64,000 bases of DNA from Hyphomicrobium album (lineage in GTDB: Bacteria; Pseudomonadota; Alphaproteobacteria; Rhizobiales; Hyphomicrobiaceae): assembly GCF_009708035.1 (NCBI RefSeq), contig NZ_WMBQ01000002.1, positions 310,001-374,000 of the forward strand, given 5' to 3'. Positions 54,701-63,817 of this stretch are shown piece after piece. The notes under the pieces were generated by a model. The model made no database searches. It saw only the letters and a list, made by a program, of their open reading frames with translations, and was not told where the DNA came from. Positions within the stretch are counted from its first letter, which is position 1. Each line of letters opens with the position of its first letter. The translations under genes were made by a program, and so were the position numbers.

Positions 54701-54724
54701 CGTCAGCGCGGAACGCGCGCAACC

Positions 54725-54867
54725 GTCATCCCGCTGAAGAGCGGGATCCACGCAAGTCGACACAATCGCGACTGCTGCAGTTTGCGGACTCGCTTCAGCG
54801 CACATCGAAGACGTCTTTCGTCGGGCCCTTTGAACCTGGCGTGGATCCCGGCCTGCGCCGGGATGAC
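54725..54867. repeat. REPIN-like inverted pair of palindromes, copy 1
   Basis: Left hairpin GTCATCCCGCT...GGGATCCACGC (54725-54753), right hairpin in inverted orientation GCGTGGATCCC...GGGATGAC (54839-54867). Both ends reduce to the same GTCATCCC...GGGATCCACGC unit. A related copy lies at 56118-56274. Such paired REP elements are mobilised elsewhere by RAYT transposases; none was seen here. Confidence 0.8.
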
Positions 54868-54915
54868 GGCAGCGGTCCTCAGCATTCACGTTCCGCCATT
54901 AGCAACCGCGCACTG

Positions 54916-54942
54916 GGTCCTCGAGACAAGCCCGAGGATGAC
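54916..54942. repeat. Single REP-like palindrome
   Basis: CCTCG (54919-54923), CGAGG (54933-54937), then ATGAC. In reverse complement it begins GTCATCCTCG, the common alphaproteobacterial palindromic repeat family, related to the ends of the adjacent REPIN-like elements. Confidence 0.6.
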
Positions 54943-55111
54943 AGCTTGTAGCCGGGCACCTCTGGTGCTGGGGCGCGGACATCCCATGTTTAGGCAACTC
55001 AGGGCCGCCTGCCGCCCGCTGTCCGATTTTCCCAAGCGCGCCCCTTGACGACCGACCACCCACCTGCCAACTATGTAAATGTGATGAACATTCACATGGA
55101 GATGACCTACG

Positions 55112-55531
55112 ATGACTGGGGTTGTGGCGACGCTGGACGACTACGGCAAGCCCGCGTGGATTGCCGTCATGGTCCTGAGCTTCATCCTGTTCTGGCCCGT
55201 GGGCCTCGCAGTTCTGGCTTTCCTGATCTGGAGTGGACGCATGGGATGTGGACGGCACGGAGACATGAGCCGTTGGCAGCGCCGGTTTACCGACCGCTGG
55301 GACAGCAACGTGCAGCGCTGGGGACGTGAGTTCCGCGGCTTCCAGTCGAGCGGCAACGCCGCCTTCGACGAGTACCGCGAGGACGCCATCCGCCGCCTCG
55401 AGGAGGAGCAGCGCGAGTTCCGCGAGTTCCTCGACCGCCTGCGCAAGGCGAAGGACAAGCAGGAGTTCGACCAGTTCATGGCCGAGCGCCGCACGCGTCC
55501 CACCGGCGGCAGCGAGCCGGCGACCACCTAA
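55112..55531 (+). CDS. DUF2852 membrane protein, copy 1
   Basis: 139 residues. One to two N-terminal hydrophobic helices (AWIAVMVLSFILFWPVGLAVLAFLI), then a Cys/His spacer (GRMGCGRHGDM), and the DUF2852 C-terminal part: SGNAAFDEYREDAIRRLEEEQREFREFL (cut SGNAAFDEYREDAIRRLEEE), RLRKAKDKQEFDQFMAERR. Function unknown; typical for Rhizobiales. Followed by a paralogue 78 bases later. Confidence 0.9.
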   Translation: MTGVVATLDDYGKPAWIAVMVLSFILFWPVGLAVLAFLIWSGRMGCGRHGDMSRWQRRFTDRWDSNVQRWGREFRGFQSSGNAAFDEYREDAIRRLEEEQREFREFLDRLRKAKDKQEFDQFMAERRTRPTGGSEPATT

Positions 55532-55609
55532 CGCGACGTTTCGAATTGGCGCCAGGGCGGCTCGCTGCCCTGGCGCTCAAGTGCTCACCCGCAACCGGAG
55601 TTGTAGTCC

Positions 55610-56011
55610 ATGGGCTTGGTAATCCTCGGCTTCATCGGCTTCATCCTCGCCACGCTGATCGGCCTCGCGTGGGCCGTGGTGTGGATCGCCTTCGCGCTGT
55701 TCTGGCTGGTATGGCCGCTCTTACTGCTCGTCGTCGCCGGCATCGCCTGGCGCCGGCAGGCGCGGGGCTGGCAGCGCGCGCAGCGTATGTCCCCCGAGGC
55801 GCCGCAACACGAGGCGTCGCCGAGCGGCAACGCCGCGTTCGACACCTACCGCGCGGAGACCGTGCAGCGGCTCGACGAGGAACGGGCGCACTTCGGCGCG
55901 TATCTCGAGCACCTGCGCAAGGCGAAGGACAAGGAAGCGTTCGACAACTACATCGCCGAGCGCCGCGGCGGTGGCGGCCACATCGAGGATATGCGCGGCG
56001 CGTCTGCTTAA
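55610..56011 (+). CDS. DUF2852 membrane protein, copy 2
   Basis: 133 residues. Two hydrophobic helices (VILGFIGFILATLIGLAW and VWIAFALFWLVWPLLLLVV), then a soluble part with SGNAAFDTYRAETVQRLDEE and LRKAKDKEAFDNYIAERR, identical in pattern to copy 1. The N-terminal membrane part is not alike, so the C-terminal domain is the shared unit. A strong terminator follows; copy 1 and copy 2 probably form one operon. Confidence 0.85.
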   Translation: MGLVILGFIGFILATLIGLAWAVVWIAFALFWLVWPLLLLVVAGIAWRRQARGWQRAQRMSPEAPQHEASPSGNAAFDTYRAETVQRLDEERAHFGAYLEHLRKAKDKEAFDNYIAERRGGGGHIEDMRGASA

Positions 56012-56034
56012 GCTGCACGTCATCGAAACAGGAA

Positions 56035-56061
56035 AGCCGGGGCCTACGCCCCGGCTTTTTT
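56035..56061 (+). terminator. Rho-independent terminator after DUF2852 pair
   Basis: Stem AGCCGGGGC (56035-56043) and GCCCCGGCT (56048-56056) with a four-base loop, then T run TTTTT to 56061. Strong. Confidence 0.9.
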
Positions 56062-56117
56062 GTCACTTCGACGGTCCGCTACGGATCGGAGCGGCGACGC
56101 GACATCACCCCACAAAC

Positions 56118-56274
56118 GTCATCCTCGCGAAGGCGAGGATCCACGCAAGCGTCCACAATCTCTTCTCGTGTAGAAGCGGGCCTCGCAGCAGCGCCTGCAC
56201 CACTTGTGGTCGTAGCGGGTGTTGAAATTTGCGTGGATGGCCGCCGTCCATGCGGAGCCTGGCTTCGCCATGAC
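56118..56274. repeat. REPIN-like element, copy 2
   Basis: Left hairpin ATCCTCGC/GCGAGGAT (56121-56140) starting GTCATCC at 56118 and running to CCACGC at 56146; right end GCGTGGAT (56231) to CATGAC (56274), more diverged. Left portion shares the GGATCCACGCAAG stretch and the following CACAATC with copy 1. The region 56062-56322 holds no recognised gene. Confidence 0.75.
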
Positions 56275-56322
56275 GCGGCCATGACGTTACTGAGCAGGAT
56301 GTCAGCGGGACGTCGCCCTGGG

Positions 56323-57165
56323 TCAGCGGATGGTCTTGTCGAAGTTGAGCGCGGTGGCGAGCCCCTTCACCGTATCGAGCCCCTTGACGCCGAGCAGCGT
56401 CGCACCGTCGAGATCGGCGCCGGTGAGGTCCGCACCCGTCAGGTCGGCGCCGGTGAAATCGGCGCGCGACAGGTCCGCGTCGGTGAGATTGGCGCCGGTC
56501 AGGTCCGCCCCCGCAAAGCGCGCGAAGGTGAGCACCGCGTGGTCGAGGTTGGCGTTGCGCAGGATCGCCTTGGTGAAGTCGCACGACTTCAGCATGTTCC
56601 TGGCAAGCGTCGATAGCGTGCCCTGGCCGGGGCGCAACTCGCGCGGCGTGAAATTCGCGTTCGTCAGATCGGCGCCGTGGAAGTCGGCGCCCGACATGTT
56701 CGCCATCACCCGGATGCCGGTGAGGTTGGCGCCGGCAAAGCGCGGCGCGTCGGCGATGTTCTCGGCCAGGTCGGTGTAGATGGTCGGCCGCAGGATGCTG
56801 GCGCCGGAAAGGTTGGCGCCAGAGAAATCGGCGCGGATCAGGGTCGCGCGGTCGAGCCGCGTACTTGTCATGTCGGTGCCCCGCAGATTGGCACCGGAGA
56901 AGTCGGCACCATAGAGGTTCGACTTGGCGAGCTTCGCGCCTTTGAAGTTGAGCCCCGAGAGGTCGAGATAGGTGAGGTCGTGGTTGGAATAGTCGAGCAC
57001 CTCGCCGGGCTTCGCCTTGAACAGCCCGGCGGTGATCTCGCGCACCGTCATGTCGGCCGCCGGTGACACCGGCTCGGTCTCTTCCGCCGCGGCGGGAAAG
57101 CCGATCGCGAGAGCTGCCGCGAGGATCAGGCCGCGCGCCAAGTGTGTCCGTGCCGCGTTGGTCAT
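56323..57165 (-). CDS. Pentapeptide-repeat protein, secreted
   Basis: 280 residues. Signal peptide (RGLILAAALAIGFPAAAEE) and then many A(D/N)LxX repeats: SGLNFKGAKLAKSNLYGADFSG (cut SGLNFKGAKLAKSN), GANLTDADLSRADFTGADLTG (cut GANLTDADLSRADFTG). Such repeats fold into a right-handed square beta-helix, often a protein-interaction surface. No partner known. Start at 57165 (MTNAARTHLARG); a longer start at 57279 adds residues that look non-coding. Confidence 0.87.
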   Translation of the reverse strand: MTNAARTHLARGLILAAALAIGFPAAAEETEPVSPAADMTVREITAGLFKAKPGEVLDYSNHDLTYLDLSGLNFKGAKLAKSNLYGADFSGANLRGTDMTSTRLDRATLIRADFSGANLSGASILRPTIYTDLAENIADAPRFAGANLTGIRVMANMSGADFHGADLTNANFTPRELRPGQGTLSTLARNMLKSCDFTKAILRNANLDHAVLTFARFAGADLTGANLTDADLSRADFTGADLTGADLTGADLDGATLLGVKGLDTVKGLATALNFDKTIR

Positions 57166-57305
57166 TTTGTCCGCCTTCGTGATGGGCGCCCCTGCATATG
57201 AAAGGGTCGCGGGACGGTGTGGCAAGGGCCGGCCCACCTTAATTCCACGAAAGTCGGGGGCGGCGAGCCTCTTTGCCACAGAACGGAACGCCGGGCGCGA
57301 AAGTT

Positions 57306-60300
57306 TCAGCTTTGTCCGTAGCCGCCGCCGGTGGGTGTCACGATGGCGATGGCGTCGCCGGCCGCAACCTCGGTCTCGTCGCAGCCCTGCAGCGGCTCGC
57401 TGCGGCCATCGGCGCGGCGCACGCTGTTGCTACCGGCCTCGCCGGGCTCACCCCCCGCGACGCCGAAGGGCTGCACGCGCCGGTAACCCGAAAGGATGGC
57501 GCAGTGCATGCGTTCCAGGAAGCGGATGACGCGCCGCGTGCCGTCGCCGCTCCGCCACTTGCCACCGCCGCCCGAGCCGCGGCGAATGGAGAATTCCTCC
57601 AGCAGCACCGGATAGCGCAGCTCGAGGATTTCCGGGTCGGTGAGCCGCGTATTGGTCATGTGGACGTGCACGGCCGCCGCGCCGTCGAACCCGGGACCCG
57701 CCGGCGCGCCGGAGCACAGCGTCTCGTAATACTGCAGCTTGTCGTTGCCGAAGGTGAGGTTGTTCATCGTGCCTTGCGAGGAGCCGAGGGCGCCGAGCGC
57801 CGCGAACAGGGCGTTGGTGACGATCTGGCTCGTCTCCACGTTGCCGGCGACGACTGCGGCCGGATAGGTCGGCCGCAGCATCGAGCCTTCGGGGATGACG
57901 ATCTCGATGGGCTTCAGGCAGCCCGCGTTCATCGGGATCGGCTCGTCGACCATGACGCGGAAGGTGTAGAGCACGGCGGCGCGCGTCACCGGCTCGGGCG
58001 CGTTGAAGTTGTTGGCTTGCTGCGCGCTAGTACCGGTGAAGTCGACCTTCGCCGAGCGCGCCGCGCGGTCGACCGTGATCCGCACCTCCACCGCCGTGCC
58101 CTGGTCGGTCTCGACGCGGAAGTGTCCGTTCTCCAGGCGCGATAGAAGCCGCCGCACTGCCTCTTCGGCGTTGTCCTGCACGTGCCGCATGTAGGCCTGC
58201 ACCACGCCGAGCCCGAAGTGCGCCACCATGCGGCGCAGCTCCGCCTCGCCCTTCGCATTGGCGGCGACCTGCGCCTTGAGGTCGGCGATGTTCTTGTCGG
58301 GCCGGCGCGCCGGATACTTGGCGCCCGTGAGCAGCGACCGAGTCTCCGCCTCCAAGAAGCGTCCGCCGTCGACCAGCTTGACGTTGTCGATGTAGACGCC
58401 TTCCTCCTCGATGGTGGTGGCGCGCGGCGTCATCGAGCCCGGCGTCAGGCCGCCGATGTCCTCGTGATGGCCGCGGCTCGCCACGTAGAACAGCACCTTT
58501 CCGCCGGGGTCGCCGAACACCGGGGTGACGACGGTGATGTCGGGCAGGTGCGTGCCGCCGTTGTAGGGGGCGTTGAGCATGAAAGAGTCACCGGGCTGCA
58601 TCTCGGCACCGCGCTCGCGGGTGATCGTCTCCACCGAGCGGTCCATGGAACCCAAATGCACCGGAAGATGCGGCGCGTTGGCGACGAGCGCGCCGGTCGC
58701 GTCGAACACCGCGCAGGAGAAGTCGAGCCGCTCCTTGATGTTCACCGACTGCGCCGTGTTGCGCAGTGCTTCGCCCATCTGCTCGGCGATGGCCATGAAC
58801 AGGTTGTTGAAGACTTCCAGAAGCACCGGGTCGGCGGCGGCGCCGAGCTTCTCGCGCTGGCGTGGCGCGGCGCGCGTCAGGACGATGTCGTTGCCGGCGG
58901 TGAGCGTGAGCGTCCAGCCGGCCTCGACGACAATGGTCTGGTGCGGCTCGATGACGATGGCCGGCCCCGGAACGGCTTTGCCCGCCTGCAACGCGTCGCG
59001 CATCAGCACCGGCACGTCGTGCCACTCGCCGCGCGAATAGAACCGCGTCGTGGTCGACGTCGACGCAAGCGTCTTTTCGGGCAATGCGATCGTGCTGTCC
59101 GCTTCGCTGCTGTCGCCGCCGCTCGCGGCGACCTCGAGCGCGGCGACGTAGATGTCTTTTTCCGGCGAGATGAATCCGAAGCGCTGCCGGTGCAGCACCT
59201 CGAAGTCGCGGCGCATGAAATGCGCCTCCGACAGCGGCACCGGCAGCGCCGTGTCGGTGCCCGCATAGCGCAGGTGCGCGAAGCTCTCGATGGCGATGGC
59301 GTCGTGCTCGACACCCTGGTCGAGCAGCTCCTCGGTCGCGTCGCTGCCGAGCTCGTAGGCGAGGTCTTCGAGCTCGCGCATCGTCGCGCCGTCGAGCGGC
59401 GCCTCGATGGAGCGTTCGCGGCTCGCCCGCTGCGGCGCCAATCCCATCCCGTATGCCGAGAGCAATCCCGACAGGGGATGCACCAGCACCGTCTCGATGC
59501 CGAGCGTGTCGGCGATCAGGCAGGCGTGCTGGCCGCCGGCCGAGCCGAAGCAGTTGAGCGCGTACTCCGTCACGTCGTAGCCGCGCTCGACGGAAATCTT
59601 CTTGATGGCGTTGGCCATGTTTTCGACGGCGATGCGGATGGCGCCGTCGGCGATGTCCTCGGCCGTGCGTCCGCCGCCCACCTCGCGCGCCAGTTCCGCG
59701 AACGCCGCGCGCACCGCTTGGGCGTCGAGCGGCTGATCGCCGTGCGGCCCGAAGATCGCCGGAAAGAACTGCGGGTCGATCTTGCCGAGCATGACGTTGG
59801 CGTCGGTGACAGTCAGCGGACCGCCACGGCGGTACGCCTTCGGTCCCGGGTTGGCGCCCGCGCTCGCGGGTCCGACACGAAACCGCGTGCCGTCGAAGGT
59901 GATGATCGATCCGCCGCCCGCCGCCACCGTATTGACGCGCAGCATCGGCACAGCGAGGCGCACGCCGGCGATCTGCGTCTCGAAGGCACGCTCGTACTCG
60001 CCGGCGAAATGCGCCACGTCCGTCGATGTGCCGCCCATGTCGAAGCCGATCAGCTTGGCGAAACCGGCGCGTTTGCCCGTCTCCGCCATGCCGACCACGC
60101 CGCCCGCGGGTCCTGACAGAATTGCGTCGCGGCCGCGAAATGTCTGCGCCGCCTTGAGGCCGCCGGACGACGCCATGAACAGCAGATTCGGCCGTTCTCT
60201 GCCGGAGGTCAGCGCGCTTGAGACGCGGTCGACGTAGCGGCGCAGCACCGGCGACAGGTAGGCGTCGGCAACGGTCGTGTCGCCGCGCGGCACGATCTTG

Positions 60301-60914
60301 ATGAGCGGGGCGACGTCATGGCTCGCCGACACCTGGGCAAAGCCTAGCGACCGTGCCAGCTCCGCGGCCTGCTGCTCGTTGGCAGGATGCGCGTAGGCGT
60401 GCATGAACACGATGGCGACCGCGTCGATGCCGTCGGTGCGTGCCGCCCGCAGCTCGGTCTCCAGGGCATCGAGATCGAGAATGCGCTCCACCGTCCCGTC
60501 GGCGCGCACGCGCTCGTCCGCCTCGACGACGCGTGCATACAACATCTCCGGCTTGACGATGTGCCTGGCGAAAATGTCGGGCCGCGCCTGCGTGCCGATC
60601 TCGAGCTGATCCTTGAAGCCGCGGGTGATGACCAGCAGCGTCCTGTCGCCCTTGCGCTCCAGAAGCGCGTTGGTTGCGACCGTCGTCCCCATCTTCACCG
60701 CGGCGATGCGCTCCGCCGGGGTCGCCGCCCCCGACGCTACGCCGAGAAACAGCCGGATCGCCTCCAGCGCCGCGTCGTCATAGGCGCCGGGGTTCTCCGA
60801 CAGCAGCTTACGGGTGACGAGGCGGCCGTCGGGTGTGCGTGCAACGACGTCGGTGAAGGTGCCGCCGCGGTCGATGAAGAAGTGCCACTTTTCGTCGCTG
60901 GGGCGCCCGGCCAT
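57306..60914 (-). CDS. Fused 5-oxoprolinase / hydantoinase (HyuA-HyuB)
   Basis: 1202 residues. N-terminal HyuA domain at about 1-690: [51 protein letters not shown]-terminal HyuB domain at about 700-1195: [20 protein letters not shown] (cut [18 protein letters not shown]), [29 protein letters not shown]. The fused form is the ATP-dependent 5-oxoprolinase type (5-oxoproline to glutamate), but other hydantoinases share it. Start ATG at 60914. No related genes are next to it. Confidence 0.9.
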   Translation of the reverse strand: MAGRPSDEKWHFFIDRGGTFTDVVARTPDGRLVTRKLLSENPGAYDDAALEAIRLFLGVASGAATPAERIAAVKMGTTVATNALLERKGDRTLLVITRGFKDQLEIGTQARPDIFARHIVKPEMLYARVVEADERVRADGTVERILDLDALETELRAARTDGIDAVAIVFMHAYAHPANEQQAAELARSLGFAQVSASHDVAPLIKIVPRGDTTVADAYLSPVLRRYVDRVSSALTSGRERPNLLFMASSGGLKAAQTFRGRDAILSGPAGGVVGMAETGKRAGFAKLIGFDMGGTSTDVAHFAGEYERAFETQIAGVRLAVPMLRVNTVAAGGGSIITFDGTRFRVGPASAGANPGPKAYRRGGPLTVTDANVMLGKIDPQFFPAIFGPHGDQPLDAQAVRAAFAELAREVGGGRTAEDIADGAIRIAVENMANAIKKISVERGYDVTEYALNCFGSAGGQHACLIADTLGIETVLVHPLSGLLSAYGMGLAPQRASRERSIEAPLDGATMRELEDLAYELGSDATEELLDQGVEHDAIAIESFAHLRYAGTDTALPVPLSEAHFMRRDFEVLHRQRFGFISPEKDIYVAALEVAASGGDSSEADSTIALPEKTLASTSTTTRFYSRGEWHDVPVLMRDALQAGKAVPGPAIVIEPHQTIVVEAGWTLTLTAGNDIVLTRAAPRQREKLGAAADPVLLEVFNNLFMAIAEQMGEALRNTAQSVNIKERLDFSCAVFDATGALVANAPHLPVHLGSMDRSVETITRERGAEMQPGDSFMLNAPYNGGTHLPDITVVTPVFGDPGGKVLFYVASRGHHEDIGGLTPGSMTPRATTIEEEGVYIDNVKLVDGGRFLEAETRSLLTGAKYPARRPDKNIADLKAQVAANAKGEAELRRMVAHFGLGVVQAYMRHVQDNAEEAVRRLLSRLENGHFRVETDQGTAVEVRITVDRAARSAKVDFTGTSAQQANNFNAPEPVTRAAVLYTFRVMVDEPIPMNAGCLKPIEIVIPEGSMLRPTYPAAVVAGNVETSQIVTNALFAALGALGSSQGTMNNLTFGNDKLQYYETLCSGAPAGPGFDGAAAVHVHMTNTRLTDPEILELRYPVLLEEFSIRRGSGGGGKWRSGDGTRRVIRFLERMHCAILSGYRRVQPFGVAGGEPGEAGSNSVRRADGRSEPLQGCDETEVAAGDAIAIVTPTGGGYGQS

Positions 60915-61085
60915 CCGGCATCCGTCCGAAAATCCCGCCGTCTCGTGAGCTATCGGGCGCGCGTGCAGGCGTCAACTACGGGCTTCCCGGGGCGCCGCGG
61001 GCCAATAGGCGGCATTTGGCGCGACTTTCACGCAGTGGGCCGCAACCAGTGGTTCGCCCTCTTCATGTTGGCCGAGAATGCCGAT

Positions 61086-61826
61086 ATGGGAATGCCTATG
61101 CCATGGAACGCAATAGCAAGGGCGGTCGGAATCGAGGCGGGTGGCGCCTCGATGCGCGATACGCTGTCGACGCTGTGGAACCGCATCGTCGGTGAGCGCG
61201 CCAAGACGCCGGGATACCGCACGGTCGCCTTCACCATCGCGGTGACAACGCTCGCCGCCAAGATGGCCAAGGCGGACGGCGTAGCGCTGCCGGTCGAGGA
61301 GCGCGCCTTCGCCCGCGTGTTCAACATCCCGCCCGAGGAGAGGGCGAACTTCGGCCGCCTGTTCGATCTCGCGGCGCAGGACATCGCCGGCTACGACATC
61401 TACGCCGGCAAGATCGCCCGCCTCCTGGCCGACGAGCCCGACATGCTGCGGGCGCTGCTGGAGTGCCTTTTCCACGTCGCCGCGGCCGACGGCGTGCTGC
61501 ATCCCGACGAGGACACGTTCCTTTCCCTCGTCGCCGAGAAGTTCGGCCTGACGCGCGGCGAGTTCCACTCCATCCGCGCCGGCTTCGTCAAAGACCCGTG
61601 CAGCCCGTACACCATCCTCGGCGTCGATGGCCGCATTTCGGATGCCGAGCTGAAGCTGCGCCACCGCGCGCTCGTGCGCGAGCATCATCCCGATCGTCTG
61701 GCGGCGCACGGCGTACCCCCCGAGCTGCGCTGCGCCGCCAACCGGCGTCTCGCGGCCATCAACGCCGCCTACGACACGATCCTCTCCGAGCGTGGACTGC
61801 GTCCGCAGCGGGACGAGCGCCCATGA
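61086..61826 (+). CDS. TerB-DnaJ domain protein (DjlA-like)
   Basis: 246 residues. TerB domain at about 30-155 (FTIAVTTLAAKMAKADGVALPVEE, cut TLAAKMAKADGVALPVEE; FHVAAADGVLHPDED) with acidic metal-site residues and a J-domain at about 175-240 (YTILGVDGRISDAELKLRHR, HPD in REHHPDRLAAHG). This is the DjlA arrangement without a membrane helix. ATG at 61086 is chosen among three close starts. It overlaps the amidase by ATGA. Confidence 0.87.
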   Translation: MGMPMPWNAIARAVGIEAGGASMRDTLSTLWNRIVGERAKTPGYRTVAFTIAVTTLAAKMAKADGVALPVEERAFARVFNIPPEERANFGRLFDLAAQDIAGYDIYAGKIARLLADEPDMLRALLECLFHVAAADGVLHPDEDTFLSLVAEKFGLTRGEFHSIRAGFVKDPCSPYTILGVDGRISDAELKLRHRALVREHHPDRLAAHGVPPELRCAANRRLAAINAAYDTILSERGLRPQRDERP

Positions 61827-62584
61827 GCTTCAAGGCGGACAGCAAGCATGTCCACGCGCTGCATCCCTCGTGCAATTGTGGCGACCGCGCCAAGGGCTTT
61901 CGCCCCAGTATGATCGTGCTGCACTACACGGGCATGGAGGCAGCGGATCAGGCCGTGCGCTGGCTCGCCGATCCGCGCAGCAAGGTCTCCTCTCACTACG
62001 TCGTCGACGAGAAGGGCCACATCACCCAGCTGGTGGAAGAGTGCCAGCGCGCCTGGCACGCGGGCGCTTCGCACTGGGCGGGCGAGACCGACATCAACTC
62101 GTGCTCGATCGGCATCGAGATCCAGAACCCCGGCCACGAGCACGGCTACCCGGACTTTCCGCCGGCGCAGATGCAGGCCATCGCCGATCTGTGCCGCGAC
62201 ATCGCGCAGCGCTGGAAGATTCCGCCCGAGCGCGTGCTGGCCCACGCAGACATCGCACCGGGGCGCAAGATCGATCCCGGCGAGAAGTTCGATTGGGCAT
62301 TCCTGGGAAAGCATGGCGTTGGCCGCTGGATCGAGCCGGCGCCGCTCAAGGACGACGCCCGCATTCTCGATGACGACGCCGGCGCCCGCACCGAGGCGCT
62401 GGAGCTATTGCGCCTGTATGGCTACGGCATCGAAAATCCTGGGCGCGACAACTGGTTCTGGCATCTGATCCGCACCTTCCAAATGCACTTCCGTCCGGCC
62501 CGCGCCGACGGCCGCCTCGATGCCGGTACGCTCGACACGCTGCGCCGGCTGGTCGCGACGCTTCCCGCTCGCGCCACCTGCTGA
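61823..62584 (+). CDS. N-acetylmuramoyl-L-alanine amidase (Amidase_2/AmiD-like)
   Basis: 253 residues. Amidase_2 zinc-site motifs: MIVLHYTGMEAADQAVRW (first His), SIGIEIQNPGHEHGYPDFPP, HADIAPGRKIDPGEKFDW (second His and Asp). C-terminal peptidoglycan-binding-like helices at about 185-250 (EALELLRLYGYGIE, FQMHFRP). No signal peptide visible, so the enzyme may act in the cytoplasm on recycled anhydromuropeptides as AmpD does. Overlaps the TerB-DnaJ gene by ATGA. Confidence 0.92.
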   Translation: MSFKADSKHVHALHPSCNCGDRAKGFRPSMIVLHYTGMEAADQAVRWLADPRSKVSSHYVVDEKGHITQLVEECQRAWHAGASHWAGETDINSCSIGIEIQNPGHEHGYPDFPPAQMQAIADLCRDIAQRWKIPPERVLAHADIAPGRKIDPGEKFDWAFLGKHGVGRWIEPAPLKDDARILDDDAGARTEALELLRLYGYGIENPGRDNWFWHLIRTFQMHFRPARADGRLDAGTLDTLRRLVATLPARATC

Positions 62585-62604
62585 CTTACCGGATCACTTC
62601 GCGG

Positions 62605-63456
62605 TCAGACGATCGTGTCGGGCCTGACGGTCCTGCGATAAAGGTGCCACGTCGCGTGTCCGAGAACGGGGAATACGACGGCGAGGCCGAAGAACAGGGG
62701 CAGCGCCCCCACAACGAGGCCGGCGGCGACATAGCAACCCCACACCGCCATCGTTAGCGGATTGGCGAGCACGGCGCGAACCGACGTGCGTACCGCCGTC
62801 GCCGCGCTCACCCGGCGATCGACGAGCATCGGGAACGACACGACGCTGATCACCAGCACTAGGGCGGCGAACAGGAAGCCGACGGCATTGCCGACGACGA
62901 TCAGTTGGTGGCCTTGCGGCGTCGAGAGTATCTGGCGGACAAACTCGCCAAGCGAGGCCGGAGCCTCAGGGCCCATGATCTGCGTGTACATGGTCTGCGC
63001 CACCGCCATCCAGGCAACGAATATGGCCAGCAGCACCAGCCCCAATCGGGCAATGGCGCCGATCGACGGCAATTGGAAGACTTCCGTCAGGTGCCACACC
63101 GACGGATCGAGGCCGAGCTCGCGGCGCCGGCTCAAGTCGTAGAGGGCGACGGCTGCAAGCGGCCCGAGCAACGCGGACCCTGCGAGCAACGGATAGACGA
63201 GCGGTAGCACCTCGTACCCGAACGACACCCTGAACAGGATCACGCCGAGGATGGCGTAGATGATGCCGAGGAACAGCGCGTGGCTCGGCATCGCCATGAA
63301 GTCCGCGATGCCCTTCCTGAGCGCGTCGTTCAAGTCGGCGACGCTGACAGTATTGACCGCCGGCTCGCCGGGTCTCCAGATCGACGACGCTGGCCAGCGC
63401 AGATCGACGCCGGGCTGAGGAAGTTCAGAGTGATGGATTGTCTCGAGGTTCGCCAT
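62605..63456 (-). CDS. DUF2189 membrane protein
   Basis: 283 residues. A hydrophilic N-terminus of about 60 residues, then about six hydrophobic helices (LFLGIIYAILGVILF, LPLVYPLLAGSALLG, GLVLLAIFVAWMAV, AVGFLFAALVLVISVVSF, VGALPLFFGLAVVFP), typical of the DUF2189 family. The ATG at 63456 has GGAGG seven bases upstream. Convergent with the amidase. Function unknown. Confidence 0.85.
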   Translation of the reverse strand: MANLETIHHSELPQPGVDLRWPASSIWRPGEPAVNTVSVADLNDALRKGIADFMAMPSHALFLGIIYAILGVILFRVSFGYEVLPLVYPLLAGSALLGPLAAVALYDLSRRRELGLDPSVWHLTEVFQLPSIGAIARLGLVLLAIFVAWMAVAQTMYTQIMGPEAPASLGEFVRQILSTPQGHQLIVVGNAVGFLFAALVLVISVVSFPMLVDRRVSAATAVRTSVRAVLANPLTMAVWGCYVAAGLVVGALPLFFGLAVVFPVLGHATWHLYRRTVRPDTIV

Positions 63457-63817
63457 GGCCATACCTCCGGATCGCGTCCGAGCGCACACAGCGCCAAAGA
63501 GGGGCCAAGCGCCAATTCGCTTGCGCGGCGCCGTTCCTGAGAGATGCGCTGCGCGCGGCGTCAATTCAATAGGGAAGAGCCCGCTGGGATGCATTAATAA
63601 GCCGATCGTGCAGCGTCGGAGCCGCCGCCATCGCCGTCGTCGGACCGCACAAGATCGACTTGATGCTCGATGCTGTCACCGCAAGCGTGAACTGCCGCTT
63701 CTGATCCGTCGCGCCGGCGCGCCCCTGGCGATTGTCGCGTCTCGGCTTGCGAGTTACGGATTTTGCACGATCTCCGGTTAGCGTGCGCCTCGTGCATGTG
63801 CACGGCGGAGAGACACT
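63457..63817. other. Intergenic region, no recognised gene
   Basis: About 360 bases between the DUF2189 gene and the next secreted protein, of ordinary high G+C. Divergent promoters are expected here; no specific motif or hairpin stood out. Confidence 0.4.

Larger units (their letters stand above)
54701..55111. other. Intergenic region with REPIN-like repeats
   Basis: About 410 bases with no recognised gene. It holds the element at 54725-54867, another half-element at 54916-54942, and a G+C-poorer stretch with several ATG triplets just before the DUF2852 gene (promoter region). Confidence 0.6.

Noticed and set aside
58182..60116. Plus-strand open frame over the 5-oxoprolinase gene
   Set aside because: Antisense to a clear hydantoinase gene and lacks motifs.
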